From: CAVYWD01 sp963772225
GTDB lineage: Bacteria; Myxococcota; Myxococcia; Myxococcales; UBA5297
DNA length: 64,000 nt
Direction of reading: 5' to 3'
Assembly (NCBI GenBank): GCA_963772225.1
Contig: CAVYWD010000002.1
Span: 744,001-808,000, forward strand
The notes under the pieces are model-generated. The model did not search any database. It was not told the DNA's origin and saw only the letters and a list, made by a program, of their open reading frames with translations. A program made the translations under genes and the position numbers. Position 1 is the first letter of the stretch, and every line of letters starts with the position of its first letter. Positions 18,308 through 28,100 of the stretch are shown in pieces.

Positions 18308-19504
18308 TCACATCCCCGGCTGCAGCTCCACCTTCAGCCACCGCGACTGGCGCTTGTCGAAGGCCCGATAGGCCTCCACCGCCGAGGTGAGCGGCTCGAC
18401 CTGCGTGAGGATGGCCAGCGGGTCGACCTCGCCGGTGGCGATCTTGTCGATCAGCATCGGCACGTACTTGCGGTGGTTGCAGTTCCCCGCCCGCACCGTG
18501 AGGTTCTTGTTCATCACCACGCCGATGGGGAACGTCCGCGCCGCCTGCGGGTACACCCCGATGACCGACAGCGTCCCGGCCTTGGCCACCGCCTGCACCG
18601 CCCACGTCAGCGCCTGCGATGGGGCGTCGCCGGGCTGAAACGTCTCCCCGGCCGCCCGAGGCGCTCCCTCTTCTCCTTCCTCCTCCGGCTCGCGCCCGTC
18701 TCCGCTCGCCGGCCCCCGGTGTGCGCGGGTCGCGTCCACGCCCACCGCGTCGATGGCTCGGTCCACGCCGATGCCGCCCGTCAGCCGGCGGATGGCCTCG
18801 ACCGGGTCCTCCTCGTTGAAGTCGATGACCTCCGCTCCCTGGGCCCGCGCCATCTCCAGCCGCGTGTCCACGGTGTCGACCGCCAAGATCCGCCCCGCGC
18901 CCATCAGCTTCGCGCTGGCGATGGTGAACTGCCCCACCGGCCCGCAGCCGAACACCGCCACGGTCCGCCCTGGGTGGATCTGCGCGAGGTCCGCGCCGAA
19001 GTACCCGGTCGGAAAGATGTCCGACACCAGGATGGCCTGGTCGTCGGACACCTCGTCCGGCAGCTTCACCAGCCCCACGTTCGCGAAGGGCACGCGCGCC
19101 TTCTCCGCCTGCAGCCCCTGCACGGGCCCGCTCGACTCCGGCCCGCCGAAGAAGCACGTCCCCGCCTGCGGCCCGGCGGGGTTGGCGCCGTCGCACTGCG
19201 CGTAATACCCGTCCCGGCAGTACGAGCACGTGCCGCAGGCGATGGTCGATGGGATGACCACCCGGTCGCCCAGGTCTAGGTTGCGCACGTCCTCGCCCAC
19301 CTCCTCGACGATCCCCACGCCCTCGTGTCCCAGGATGGTCCCCGGCCGCATCCCCGGAACCGTGCCGCGAACGAAGTGCAGGTCGGTGCCGCAGATGGCG
19401 CTCGCGGTGAGCCCGACGATGGCGTCGGTGGGTTGCTCAATTTCCGGCTCCGGCATCTCGTCGATTCGAATGTCCCCGACTGCATGAAAGACCACGGCCT
19501 TCAT
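18308..19504 (-). CDS. Zinc-dependent alcohol dehydrogenase (MDR family)
   Basis: 398 aa; start chosen at MKAVVFHAVGD, seven bases or fewer after GGGGGAG. Catalytic zinc ligands are C38 (AICGTD) and H60-E61 (GHEGVG). The structural zinc is held by C90, C93, C96 and C104. The NAD(P)-binding motif is FGCGPVGQ. This branch includes glutathione-independent formaldehyde dehydrogenase-like and threonine dehydrogenase-like enzymes; the substrate is not predictable. A ~30-residue Glu/Gly-rich insertion (about 274-303) interrupts the nucleotide-binding domain after DAVGVDA, as in related long-chain members. Single gene, upstream region free. Confidence 0.9.
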   Translation of the reverse strand: MKAVVFHAVGDIRIDEMPEPEIEQPTDAIVGLTASAICGTDLHFVRGTVPGMRPGTILGHEGVGIVEEVGEDVRNLDLGDRVVIPSTIACGTCSYCRDGYYAQCDGANPAGPQAGTCFFGGPESSGPVQGLQAEKARVPFANVGLVKLPDEVSDDQAILVSDIFPTGYFGADLAQIHPGRTVAVFGCGPVGQFTIASAKLMGAGRILAVDTVDTRLEMARAQGAEVIDFNEEDPVEAIRRLTGGIGVDRAIDAVGVDATRAHRGPASGDGREPEEEGEEGAPRAAGETFQPGDAPSQALTWAVQAVAKAGTLSVIGVYPQAARTFPIGVVMNKNLTVRAGNCNHRKYVPMLIDKIATGEVDPLAILTQVEPLTSAVEAYRAFDKRQSRWLKVELQPGM

Positions 19505-19741
19505 CGGCTCCCCCCTCTCGAACGAAACGGCTCCCGAGCGCGGGACGCACCTCGCATCCTTTTTTGAAGGTGGGCATGTCACAGGCGGGGCGACAACCCG
19601 AAGCCGCTCGCCGGGCACCCAGCCTTACAGAGGCCCGCTAGAGCCCTTGAGCGCGAACGTGATGCACTTGAGTCAAGTCTTGCCGAGTCGGGTTGAACGA
19701 AGCCGCCTGCGGCGGCAGCTGGGGAGGTGAATCGGGTCTGG

Positions 19742-19822
19742 GACGTCGACGTCGACGTCGACGCTTGACGTGGACGTGGACGGCGACGGCGACGGCGACG
19801 CGGCCGTGGGCGGTCGTGTCGG
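19742..19822. repeat. Hexamer tract and left arm of a 41-bp inverted repeat
   Basis: Tandem GACGTC-type and GGCGAC-type hexamers fill 19742-19800. The segment 19782-19822 is the reverse complement of 20192-20232 with one mismatch in 41. It abuts the stop codon of the four-helix-bundle gene, so the gene sits inside a potential long stem-loop. The rest of 19505-19741 holds nothing recognisable. Confidence 0.85.
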
Positions 19823-19825
19823 AAA

Positions 19826-20169
19826 TCAGCGACAGAGCTTGGTCAGCATGGCGACGATGCGCTCAAGCAGCTCGCAGCCTCGCCGATGTGCGGCAGCGTC
19901 GATGACCTTGAGCACGAGCAGGGCACCCAGGGCGGCGCACTCCATCGCCGAACCGCGGGCGATGGCGTAGGTACGAGCTGCGTCTGCTTGTCCTGTCCGT
20001 CCAGCTGCTTCGGCGATGTTCAAGGGGATCGAACGATCGAACTGGCTGCTCGCCGAAGCTGGTCCAAGAGTGCGGAGTTCCCTCGAGGTGCATCGGATGA
20101 AAGCTGCGAAGCCAAGGCAAGAAGCTCGATGGCTCGCTGGTAGACATCCATCTTCTGGAAGCTGAGCAT
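19826..20169 (-). pseudogene. Four-helix-bundle (S23 / 23S rRNA IVS-type) protein, frameshifted
   Basis: The first frame reads MLSFQKMDVYQRAIELLALA and continues to LLDQLRRAASSI. The second continues SIPLNIAEAAGRTGQADAAR and on to GCELLERIVAMLTKLCR. Together they give a full ~115-aa member of the four-helix-bundle family first seen in 23S rRNA intervening sequences and related to Avd of diversity-generating retroelements. The break coincides with a near-perfect 8-bp tandem repeat (GGATCGAA/CGATCGAA, 20026-20041), so slippage explains the lesion. The biochemical role of free-standing members is unclear; nucleic-acid binding is suspected. Confidence 0.8.
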
Positions 20170-20191
20170 TCTGATCGCATAGCGAGCACCG

Positions 20192-20290
20192 CCGACACGA
20201 CCGCCCACGGCCACGTCGCCGTCGCCGTCGCCGACCACGCCCACGCCCACGCCCACGCCCACGCCCACGTCGAGCGCCCACGTCAACGTG
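20192..20290. repeat. Right arm of the inverted repeat plus CCCACG hexamer tract
   Basis: 20192-20232 mirrors 19782-19822 (40 of 41). It is followed by five to six tandem CCCACG units and a GTCGAGCG spacer that loosely continues the symmetry with the left tract. It lies 22 bp upstream of the four-helix-bundle start codon. Confidence 0.85.
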
Positions 20291-20450
20291 CGTGCCCGAA
20301 GAGGCGGTATGCTCGGCGGCGCTGGCATGCGGAGAAATCGACGCTCTCTGAACTATCGACTATCGAGGCGAGGCTGCGCCGCACCCTCTCCAACATGCCT
20401 CGTCGGGCTGAGGCGCTGCCTTGCGAGCGCTCTGGTCGACAGGGGCGGCG

Positions 20451-21977
20451 TCAGCCTCGGTAGGCCTCGTCCTGCTCGATGCGGCTCGAGATCCAGTCGA
20501 ATTCGCCGCTGGTCACCTTCGCCTTGCAGTATTCGCAGATCCCCGCCTGATTGACCTGCGTCGGCGCGCCGCAATTCGGGCAACGCTTCTCCGTCTTCGG
20601 GGCCCCGCCTTTTCCCCGGCCGCGGACGAAGGTCCAATACTCGGTGAAACGCCGCGGATTGCGCGGGCTGCCGCTCAGGACCTTTCCGTCGTCCGAGCGA
20701 TAATAATCGAGGCACCGGGCGAAGATTCGCACGGTGATGACGTCGTAATACAGGTCGCTCTGCGCCGCCGCCAGCTGCACGTCGAGGACCTCGAGCTGCT
20801 CCAGGACGTTGTGGACCGCGAGCCGCTCGAAGGTTTGAATCCAATACAGCTGCATCTGGAACAGATTGTCCGAGACATAGGGCCTGGCGCGCGTCCAATC
20901 GCGGGCGCTCCAGGCGGCCTGGAGCTCGCCGAAGACCATCTCGGCGCGCGCCTCGAACAGCTCCATGGAGAATTGCGGGTCGGCCGCCGAGATCCGCGCA
21001 ACCGCCTCCTCCGCTCCCGGCGAGACGAGCGTCGCCAGCTCGTTCCCCTCCTCGTGGACCGAGGCCGCGAGCGCCGGCGGCCGCGGCTCCTTGCCGAGGA
21101 GCTCGATGGCCTCGACCCGCCAGTCGAACTCCCCGCTGTTGACCACCTTGTTGCAATACGAGCAGACCTCGCCGCGCACCGCCGTCAGCGGCGCGCCGCA
21201 CGACGGGCAGCCTATTTTCCGGGCCCGCTCCGGCGGCCGCGACTTGGCCCCTGGGCGCCGGACGAGCGTCCAGCGCTCCACCGCGTAGTAGGTCTGCGCC
21301 CGGCCCTTGTCCGCGGGGCGCTGGACCTCCGTGTAGTTCGACTCGAACCCGACCGCGACGCTCACCATGGGCGAGGCGCCGTCCGCGCCCCGGACCTGGG
21401 AGACGTGCATCGCGCCGATGACGATGGCGCGGACCTCGGCAAGCCCCTCGCCCGACCGCCGCATCGCCTCCAGCGCCGCGGGCGAGAGGTAGGCCGAGAG
21501 CCCGTCGAGCGCCTCGGCGCCCCGCGCCTCGTGGACCCGGGAATAGAGCGCGTAGAGGAAGTCCTCGAAAATGACCCGCGAGAACGCGGGGTCGAGCGCG
21601 CGGAGCTTCTCGAGCTGTGCCCCGGCCGGCCGCCTGGGCTCGTGGGCCGCGACCGAGCGCTCCGCCGGCGCCGTCTCCCAGCCCGCCTTCGACGCGCCGC
21701 CCGACGCCTTCCCCATGAACCAGAACACCGCGACGATGATCACGACGGGCAGCCCGATGGCGGGGTGCCTGAAGAGCAGCCAGACGAGGAAAAAGACGAA
21801 ATCCGAGCCGCCGTCGGACGAGCCGCCTCCGCCGCCGTGCGAGGAGTGCGACCCCGAGTAAGTGTCCCCGCCGCCGACTCGCGCCAGCGCCGGAGCCGCG
21901 AGCGCGAGCGCGGCGAGCACCGGCAGCAGGCCGGCGAGGCGCCAAAGCCAAGAGGCGATGCGAGCTCGGCGGCTCAC
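20451..21977 (-). CDS. Membrane protein with two Tim44-like / zinc-ribbon units
   Basis: 508 aa. The GTG start overlaps the stop of the upstream TPM gene (GTGA). A signal peptide (~1-32) and a Gly/Ser/His-rich stretch are followed by a transmembrane helix (~59-88). Then comes a duplicated module: a Tim44-like domain ending in ERWTLVRR with zinc ribbon CPSCGAPL...CSYCNK...GEFDW, and a second Tim44-like domain ending in EYWTFVRG with CPNCGAPT...CEYCKA...GEFDW. Tim44-like domains bind membranes or partner proteins; the ribbon may be structural. The pairing with a TPM-domain gene suggests a shared envelope function that I cannot name. Confidence 0.8.
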   Translation of the reverse strand: MSRRARIASWLWRLAGLLPVLAALALAAPALARVGGGDTYSGSHSSHGGGGGSSDGGSDFVFFLVWLLFRHPAIGLPVVIIVAVFWFMGKASGGASKAGWETAPAERSVAAHEPRRPAGAQLEKLRALDPAFSRVIFEDFLYALYSRVHEARGAEALDGLSAYLSPAALEAMRRSGEGLAEVRAIVIGAMHVSQVRGADGASPMVSVAVGFESNYTEVQRPADKGRAQTYYAVERWTLVRRPGAKSRPPERARKIGCPSCGAPLTAVRGEVCSYCNKVVNSGEFDWRVEAIELLGKEPRPPALAASVHEEGNELATLVSPGAEEAVARISAADPQFSMELFEARAEMVFGELQAAWSARDWTRARPYVSDNLFQMQLYWIQTFERLAVHNVLEQLEVLDVQLAAAQSDLYYDVITVRIFARCLDYYRSDDGKVLSGSPRNPRRFTEYWTFVRGRGKGGAPKTEKRCPNCGAPTQVNQAGICEYCKAKVTSGEFDWISSRIEQDEAYRG

Positions 21978-22601
21978 GGAGCGCTCATCTCGTCCGGCAG
22001 CTCGTTCACGTCGCCGGCCTGGCGCGGGTAGCAGGCGGCGAGCGGCGGCCCCAGCGCGCGGACAGCGCCGAGGACCGCCTTCGGATCCAGCGCTCGGACG
22101 GCCGTGTTCAGGCCGGCGAGCACCTTCTCCCAGGCCTCGCCCAGCAGCGCGCGGTCGACCCCCGAATCGCAGACGACCTCTGCCCTCCGCTCCAGCAGCG
22201 ACACGTAGACCAGCACTCCCGTCCTGCGGTGCGTCTGAGAAACCCGCAGATCGTAGAACGCGGCTCGCGCGGCCGTCTGAACCTGATCGCGCTTGGTCGC
22301 GCGCGCCGCCAGGAGCCGCTCCAGAGCGGGCAGGTGCGCGCTGATCAGGGCGCCCGAGGCAAAGGCGAGCACGAGGTCGAGCGCGATGGCCGCCGGGTGG
22401 AAGATTCTGCGGCACGAAGAAGATGGCGCCGAGCGTCACCAGGGCGAGCGCGAACCCGACGAGGTAATCGCAGTGCCGGTACGAGCCCGAGCGCAGGCGG
22501 ACGGCGATGACGACCTCGGCGCTCGTCTGCGCCTCGACCTCCTTCACCGCCGCCGCGGCCTCGCTTCGCACCTGGGGGGTGAAGAACGATGAGCTGGGCA
22601 T
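21974..22601 (-). pseudogene. TPM-domain protein, split by a single-base frameshift
   Basis: Starts MPSSSFFTPQVRSEAAAAVK and continues to LVGFALALVTLGAIFFVPQ. It then changes frame near 22400-22408 and resumes FHPAAIALDLVLAFASGALI, ending LPDEMSAP. Removing one A from the run in CAGAATC restores a continuous ~209-aa TPM (YgcG/Psb32-type) domain with two hydrophobic helices in the middle. TPM proteins are membrane-associated and some have phosphatase activity; no active-site claim is made. The stop overlaps the next gene by 4 bp. Either a true lesion or a base-calling error. Confidence 0.75.
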
Positions 22602-22620
22602 GGCGCCTCGCGAACGGGGA

Positions 22621-22707
22621 GCGAAGCCGCGACTATCGCACGTCCCCGGCGGACGGGGGCGCGAAGTGCACGGCGCCCGGGCGGCCCGTGAGCTCCACGG
22701 TCGACGG
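22621..22707 (-). repeat. 87-bp duplicate of the 3' end of the alpha-2-macroglobulin-like gene
   Basis: Matches 22799-22885 with four mismatches. Read on the minus strand it encodes the same C-terminal tail (TVELTGRPGAVHFAPPSA.DVR and stop) as the gene at 22811-25130. No matching upstream gene body is present, so this is a remnant of a second copy or of a local duplication. Confidence 0.8.
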
Positions 22708-22810
22708 GACCACCGCGCCATCCTCGGCCTGCTGACGCTGTGCTTGCCACGCCAGCTCCTCGAGGATCTCGAGGAGCGCACCCCCGAGCCGAGAAGGTGC
22801 GAAGCCGCGG

Positions 22811-25130
22811 CTATCGCACGTCCCAGGCGGACGGGGGCGCGAAGTGCACAGCGCCCGGGCGGCCCGTGAGCTCCACTGTCGACGGTCCGCTGTGGAGCAG
22901 GCCGGCGAAGGTGGGAATGGCGCGGTAGCGCGCGCTGAAGACCTGCCCCGGCGAGAGCGGCGCCACGTCGAAGACCACTGCGCCGTCCTCGGCCCGGAAG
23001 CTCTCGACCGCGTTCTCCGCCACCAGCGCCTCGAGGCTCGCCCGGTCCGGCGCGACGCCCGCGGGGAGCGCGTGCCGAATGCGCAGGGGCATGCCCGCCG
23101 GCGCGGCGGCGAAGACGGCGACCTCGACCGCCTGCCCCACCTTCACCGACGCGGGAATCTGCGCCGTGAGCTGGAGACCCTGAGGCCCCTTTTCGTCCTT
23201 CCACGGCAAATACACCTGCAGCGCCAGCGAGAACCCCAGCCCCGGCAGCGGCGGGTCCGCTCTCACCGAGAAGACGTGCTTGCCCCCCGCGCCCGCGGCG
23301 CTCGCCTCGAGCACCAGCACGTCCTTCAGCCGCTCGCCATCGAGCGTCCCCTCGGCCAAGGGCTTGCCGTCCATGTCCAGGGCGATCTTCGTCCGCGGCG
23401 GGATCTTCTCTCGGAAGAGCGACAGCACCGCGCGCAGCGCCGCCAGGTTGGTCCGCCCGTCTCCCCAGCCGGAGGTCGGGTCGTAGGACGCGAGGAGCGA
23501 AGCGCCCAGGTCGACTCTCCACGGCGCCGCCGGGTCGCCCGCGAGGGCCAGCGCCGCCAGCGCCGTCGCCTCGGCGATGGACGGCGCGGTCCCGTCCGCG
23601 CGCGCCACGCCGGGCTCGACCGGCAGGAAGCGAGCGCCGTCAGCGCCTTCCTTCACCGCCTCGCGCACCGTCGCGCGCAGCTTCTCGAGGACCGGCCCCG
23701 CCGCGGCCCCGCTCGCCGCCACCGCCGCCGCCGTGTACCCGTCCGCGACGTGCCCCAGGTTCCGCTCGAGCGCGCCGCTCGCCTTGACCTGCGCCGCCGC
23801 CGCCCTGGCCTTGCCCGCCGGAGAGCCCTGCGCGGCGCGCACCGCCGAGAGCCCTTCCGCGGTCGCGACCAGGAGGCGCTGCAGCGGCCACCCGTTCCCA
23901 CCGCTGAAGGTCCCGTCCGGCCGCTGCCCCTTCGCCACCTGCTCCGCGAGCCGCTCTCCCAGCCGGGCCAGCACCGGGTTCTCGGGATGGGCGAGCGCCG
24001 CCTCGGCGAGCAACATCGCGGTCTCCAAGTCGGGCGAGCGCCCGGCGCGGACGGCGCGCTGCCCGGCGACGAGCGCCACCGCGCGAATGGCCTCCGCGTC
24101 GGGCACCTCGCCCAGCGCACGCAGAAGCTCGGGGGCGCGGCCCGCCAAGAGCAGCGCGTAGGCGTCCTCGGCCGTCCCGCCGCGCGCGCTCGCCGCCGTC
24201 AGCTCGGACCGCAGAAGGCTGAGCGCCCCCGGGTAGACCTGGAGGCGCACGCGCGAGGCCTCCGGGTCCAGGTCGGAGGGCGCATCGATCTCAATCGTCC
24301 GCGGCGCCGCCAGCGTCCCGCCGCGGCGGATTCTGAAGCGGCCGCCCGGACGGATGAATGGGGAACGCCCGGACCACCGCGTCCGTCGCGCCCAGCACCG
24401 CGCGCACGACGGCCGTGCCCGGCCGATCCGCGGCGACCTCCACGGTCCTCAGCGCGCTGCCGCCCGAGGGGACCCTCAGCGCCGCGGCGGCGTGCCCGCC
24501 CCTCGCTCCCTGGACCTCGACGGCGAGCGGCTCGGCGATGTCCGCGGCCGTCGTATTGACCACCTGCACCGGGAGGCGAATTCGGTCGCCGGCGAACAAG
24601 AACGGCGGGACGACCGGGTCCACGTAGGCCGGCAGCGTGCCGCGAAAGCTCGTCAGCGCGCCCGCCTGGCCGCCCCCGCGCGAATGCGCCAAGGCGAGGA
24701 CCCGCCACGTCGTGAGCCGGTCGGGCACCTTCGCCTCGACCTCCGCGCGCCCCTCGGCGTCGGTGACGACGCGCGGGCTGAAGAGGAAGGTCTCGGGGAA
24801 CCAGGCCCGAGGCGGCGCAGCCTGGCGCGCGGCCTCGGGGGCCGGCTCGAGAGGTGGCGCCGAAGGAGATTCCGCCTTCTTGTCCATCGCGAGAGCGGAA
24901 GCGGGGGCGGGGGCGGCCGCACGTTGCCCCCCCAAGGCCCCGGCCGACGCGCCGAAGGTCTTGGAGAAGGCTTCGCTGTTGTACCTGTCGCTGCTCTCGC
25001 TGAGGTCCACCAGCGGTCGCTTCGCCTGCTTCCCGGCGACTTGCGGCTCGACGGAGTCCGGGCCCCGTGGCGCACGCTCGTAGCCGCAGGCCGCAATCCA
25101 GACCGCCAACAGCAGGCAACTCGCGCGCAT
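22811..25130 (-). pseudogene. Alpha-2-macroglobulin-like lipoprotein, second subunit, frameshifted
   Basis: Begins MRASCLLLAVWIAACGYE, with lipobox IAAC. Then a Pro/Ala linker and an A2M domain (WFPETFLFSPRVVTDAEGRA, then TTWRVLALAHSR). The first frame ends shortly after VVRAFPI. The second picks up IRPGGRFRIRRGGTLAAPRT and runs through a helical TED-like domain to the stop. A 4-base insertion near 24349-24358 (ATTCATCC) explains the switch. The expected thioester CGEQ after YPGALSLL is absent. It follows the MG-domain gene by one base, so the two would form one protease-trapping or envelope complex in two chains. Confidence 0.75.
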
Positions 25131-25131
25131 G

Positions 25132-28100
25132 TTACGGCTCCTCCTTGGCCACCCAGGCGGCCCAGTTCTCCACGTCCTCGGGCAGGCGCGTGCCGCGCGC
25201 CACGACGCTGCGCGGGTCCACGAGCTCGAGCAGGTCGGCCGGCAGCCTGGAGAGGCGCAGCGGCCTGCCGTACGCGTCCACCGCCTTCTCCCCGCGCGCC
25301 TGGCAGGCGGCGACGGCCTCCTTCCACAGCCGCGCCAGGGTGGCCGGGTGCATCCGCTCCTTCTCCGGCGCGCCGTCCTCCCAGGCCCGCACCTGCGAGT
25401 GCAGCTCGGAGAGCACGCCGTAGAATGGGTCAGTCAGGTCCTCCAGCGGGCTGAAAGCCTCGGCGGCTCGGGCCGCGATGAAGCGGTCTGTCTCCGCCCG
25501 CTGCGGGATGGCGCTCACCTTGAGCACCGTGGCCATGGCGGCATTCGCGCCCCGCACCCGCCCGGCCGCGAGGGCCTGCGCGTCGAGGGCGTCGAATGCC
25601 TTGGCGGAGGCGACGGGCGAGGCCCGGAGGCTCGAAAGCTCCGCGGGGCCCGGGAGCGCGGCGAGCTGCCCCAGGCTCTCGTCCACTCCGAAGAGGCCCA
25701 CCGCCGCGGGTACGCCCTTCTCGCCCGCCCGCGTCTGCACGCGCAGCTTCGCGGTCTGCCCCGGGGCATAGCGCTCCTGCTCCGCCGAGACCGTTACCGC
25801 GAGTTGCGCGCTCGGGCGCACGTAGGCGACCGCCCGCGCTCCGCCCCACCTCGCCTCGAGCCAGCCCTGAGCGTCCGCCGGGACCTGGAAGACGGCCCGG
25901 CGCGACTCCCGGTCCACCGGCACCTCGAGCGTGTTGCGCTCGGTGGTGAGCGTGAGCTTCTCCGGCAGCTCTCCTCGGAAGCTCGGGCCCCGCAGAACCT
26001 CCACGGCGAGCGCCGCGCCGGGCTCGACCACGATGGGGCTCGCCCTCAGGCGCACGTCGGGGACGGCTCCCGGCCTGAGGAGGAGCCGCGTCTTCCCCAC
26101 CGCCTCGCCGCCCACGCGCGCGGTCACCAGGAGCTCGTAGCCGAGCATCGTGGTCGGGCCTGCCGCCGCGACGCGGGGGCCGCTTTGGGGAACGGCGCGC
26201 AGCCGCAGGAAGCCGACGGCATCCCTGGGCGCCGGCTCGGCGAGGGTCAACCGCGTCAGGCGCGCCTCGACGCAGCTCACCTGAGCCGCGGCGGCGCGCC
26301 GCTCGGGCGCCGCTGGGTCGGCAATCCACTCCAGGCCGACCTCGCGGCCGTCCTTCCGCACGCGGAACGCCAGCAGCCGCGGGAAGCCGGACGCCTCGGG
26401 CAGCGACGCGGTAAGGCAGGCGCGCGCGTCCTTGGCGGCGCGCTTCAGCGCGTCCGCGAGCTCGCTCGGCTCGCCGACGCCGTTCAGGTCCAACTCCAGC
26501 TCGGGGAGGTCCGAGGGGCGCAGCGAGTACTCCAGCGCGTAGAACCGCTCGGCGCCCGGCGGCAGGCGCCGCGCGCCCAACGCGCTCGCGAGGCACGCCG
26601 AAGCCGCGTCCGATTCCTGCGCCGCCGCCCGGGTCTGGCCCGCGGCGTCGGCGCGCAGCCCCACCCGCAACCTCTCGCCGACGCCGTCCACGAAGCGGGC
26701 GCAGGGCTCGAGCGACGGCGCGGCGTCGTCGATGGCCCGGAGGTCGGCGAGGGGCGGCTCGCCCTCGCCCACGAGCTCGTGCACCGAGGCGAGCGAGACC
26801 GGGCTCACGCGCCGGGGAGGCCTGTAGGGCATGGCCGGCTGCACGGCGTTCACCGGCGGCCCCGGGTCGATCTGCAGCGCGGCCACCGCGTCTTCGTCGG
26901 CCTGCGCGCGAAGGCCGGGGTCCGACGGGTCCCAGGCGCGCTGCACCGCGAGCTCCGCCTTGGGCAGCGGCTCGCCCGCGGCGTCGGTGACTCGGAGGAA
27001 GAGCCGGTTGTTCGCGCCCTCGGCGAGCCCGTCGCCCAGCTCGGTGACGGCGCTGACCACGATGGCGTCCTGGGAGAGCAGCGCCCGCGCGACGCCCTCG
27101 GCGCGGTCGCCCGCGGGGTCGAAGGCGGTGAGCCGCGCGACGAGCGTCGCTTGTCCGACCAAGTCGGCCGACACCCGCGGCAGCTCCAGCACGAAGCGCC
27201 CCTGCGCGTCCGCCGGCGCCGCGCGCGGCAGCGCGGTCTCCATCCAGGAGGTCGGCGGCGGCCAGGCACCTTCGCGGGACCAGGCGACCTCCACGCGCGC
27301 CCGCTCGACTGGGGCGCCAGAGCTGTAGACGACGGAGCCCTTGAGGACCGGAATTTCGCCCGGCTGCCAGAAGGCCTTCTGGGAGGTCGCCTCGACGCGG
27401 AAGCGAGGGAGGGTGAACGGCTCGACGGTGAAGCTCGCCTCGCCGCGGTCGTCGCCGGAGACCCAGCGCACCTTCCAGGTCCCGGTGGCCGCCGACGCGT
27501 CGAGCGGGAAGCTGCCCGAGGCGACGCCCCAGTCGCCCGCCGGCGCCTTCTCCTCCAGGAGCACCTCGCCCGAAGGGTCCTCGACCATGAACCGGCCGGG
27601 GCGCCCGTCGAGCGGGGCGAGGTCTCGCGCGCGCAGGGCGACGGACCGGAATCGCACGGTGTGGCCCGGCTGGTAGAGCGGCCGGTCGGTCAGGACGTGC
27701 ACCCGCGCCGGCGCGTAGATGGGCAGCGGCAGGTCCACGCTGCTGCGGCCGAGGCGCGTTCGAACGCGGGCGCGCAGGACGTAGTCGCCATCGGGGACGT
27801 CGGGGAGCACCACCTGCGCAACGCGCCCCATGCGCTCGGAGCGCCACCCGCCCCTCGGCGCCAGCGGCTCTTCCCTGCCTCCGGCGACGAGGGCGAGCTC
27901 GCATTGCGCTCCCGAGACGCCCGCCGTCAGGTCCTGGTCGGAGCGGCCGGTCGTGAAATGCGCCAGCGCGCCGACGCGCACCTCTCCCGCGGTGCCGCGC
28001 CGCAGGCCGCTCGCCGCGGCCCAGGCGGTCTGCCGCGGCGCTCCGTCCGGACAGGTCGGCACGTCGATCCCGTAGCGCGCCAGGGCGCTCAGGCACGTGA

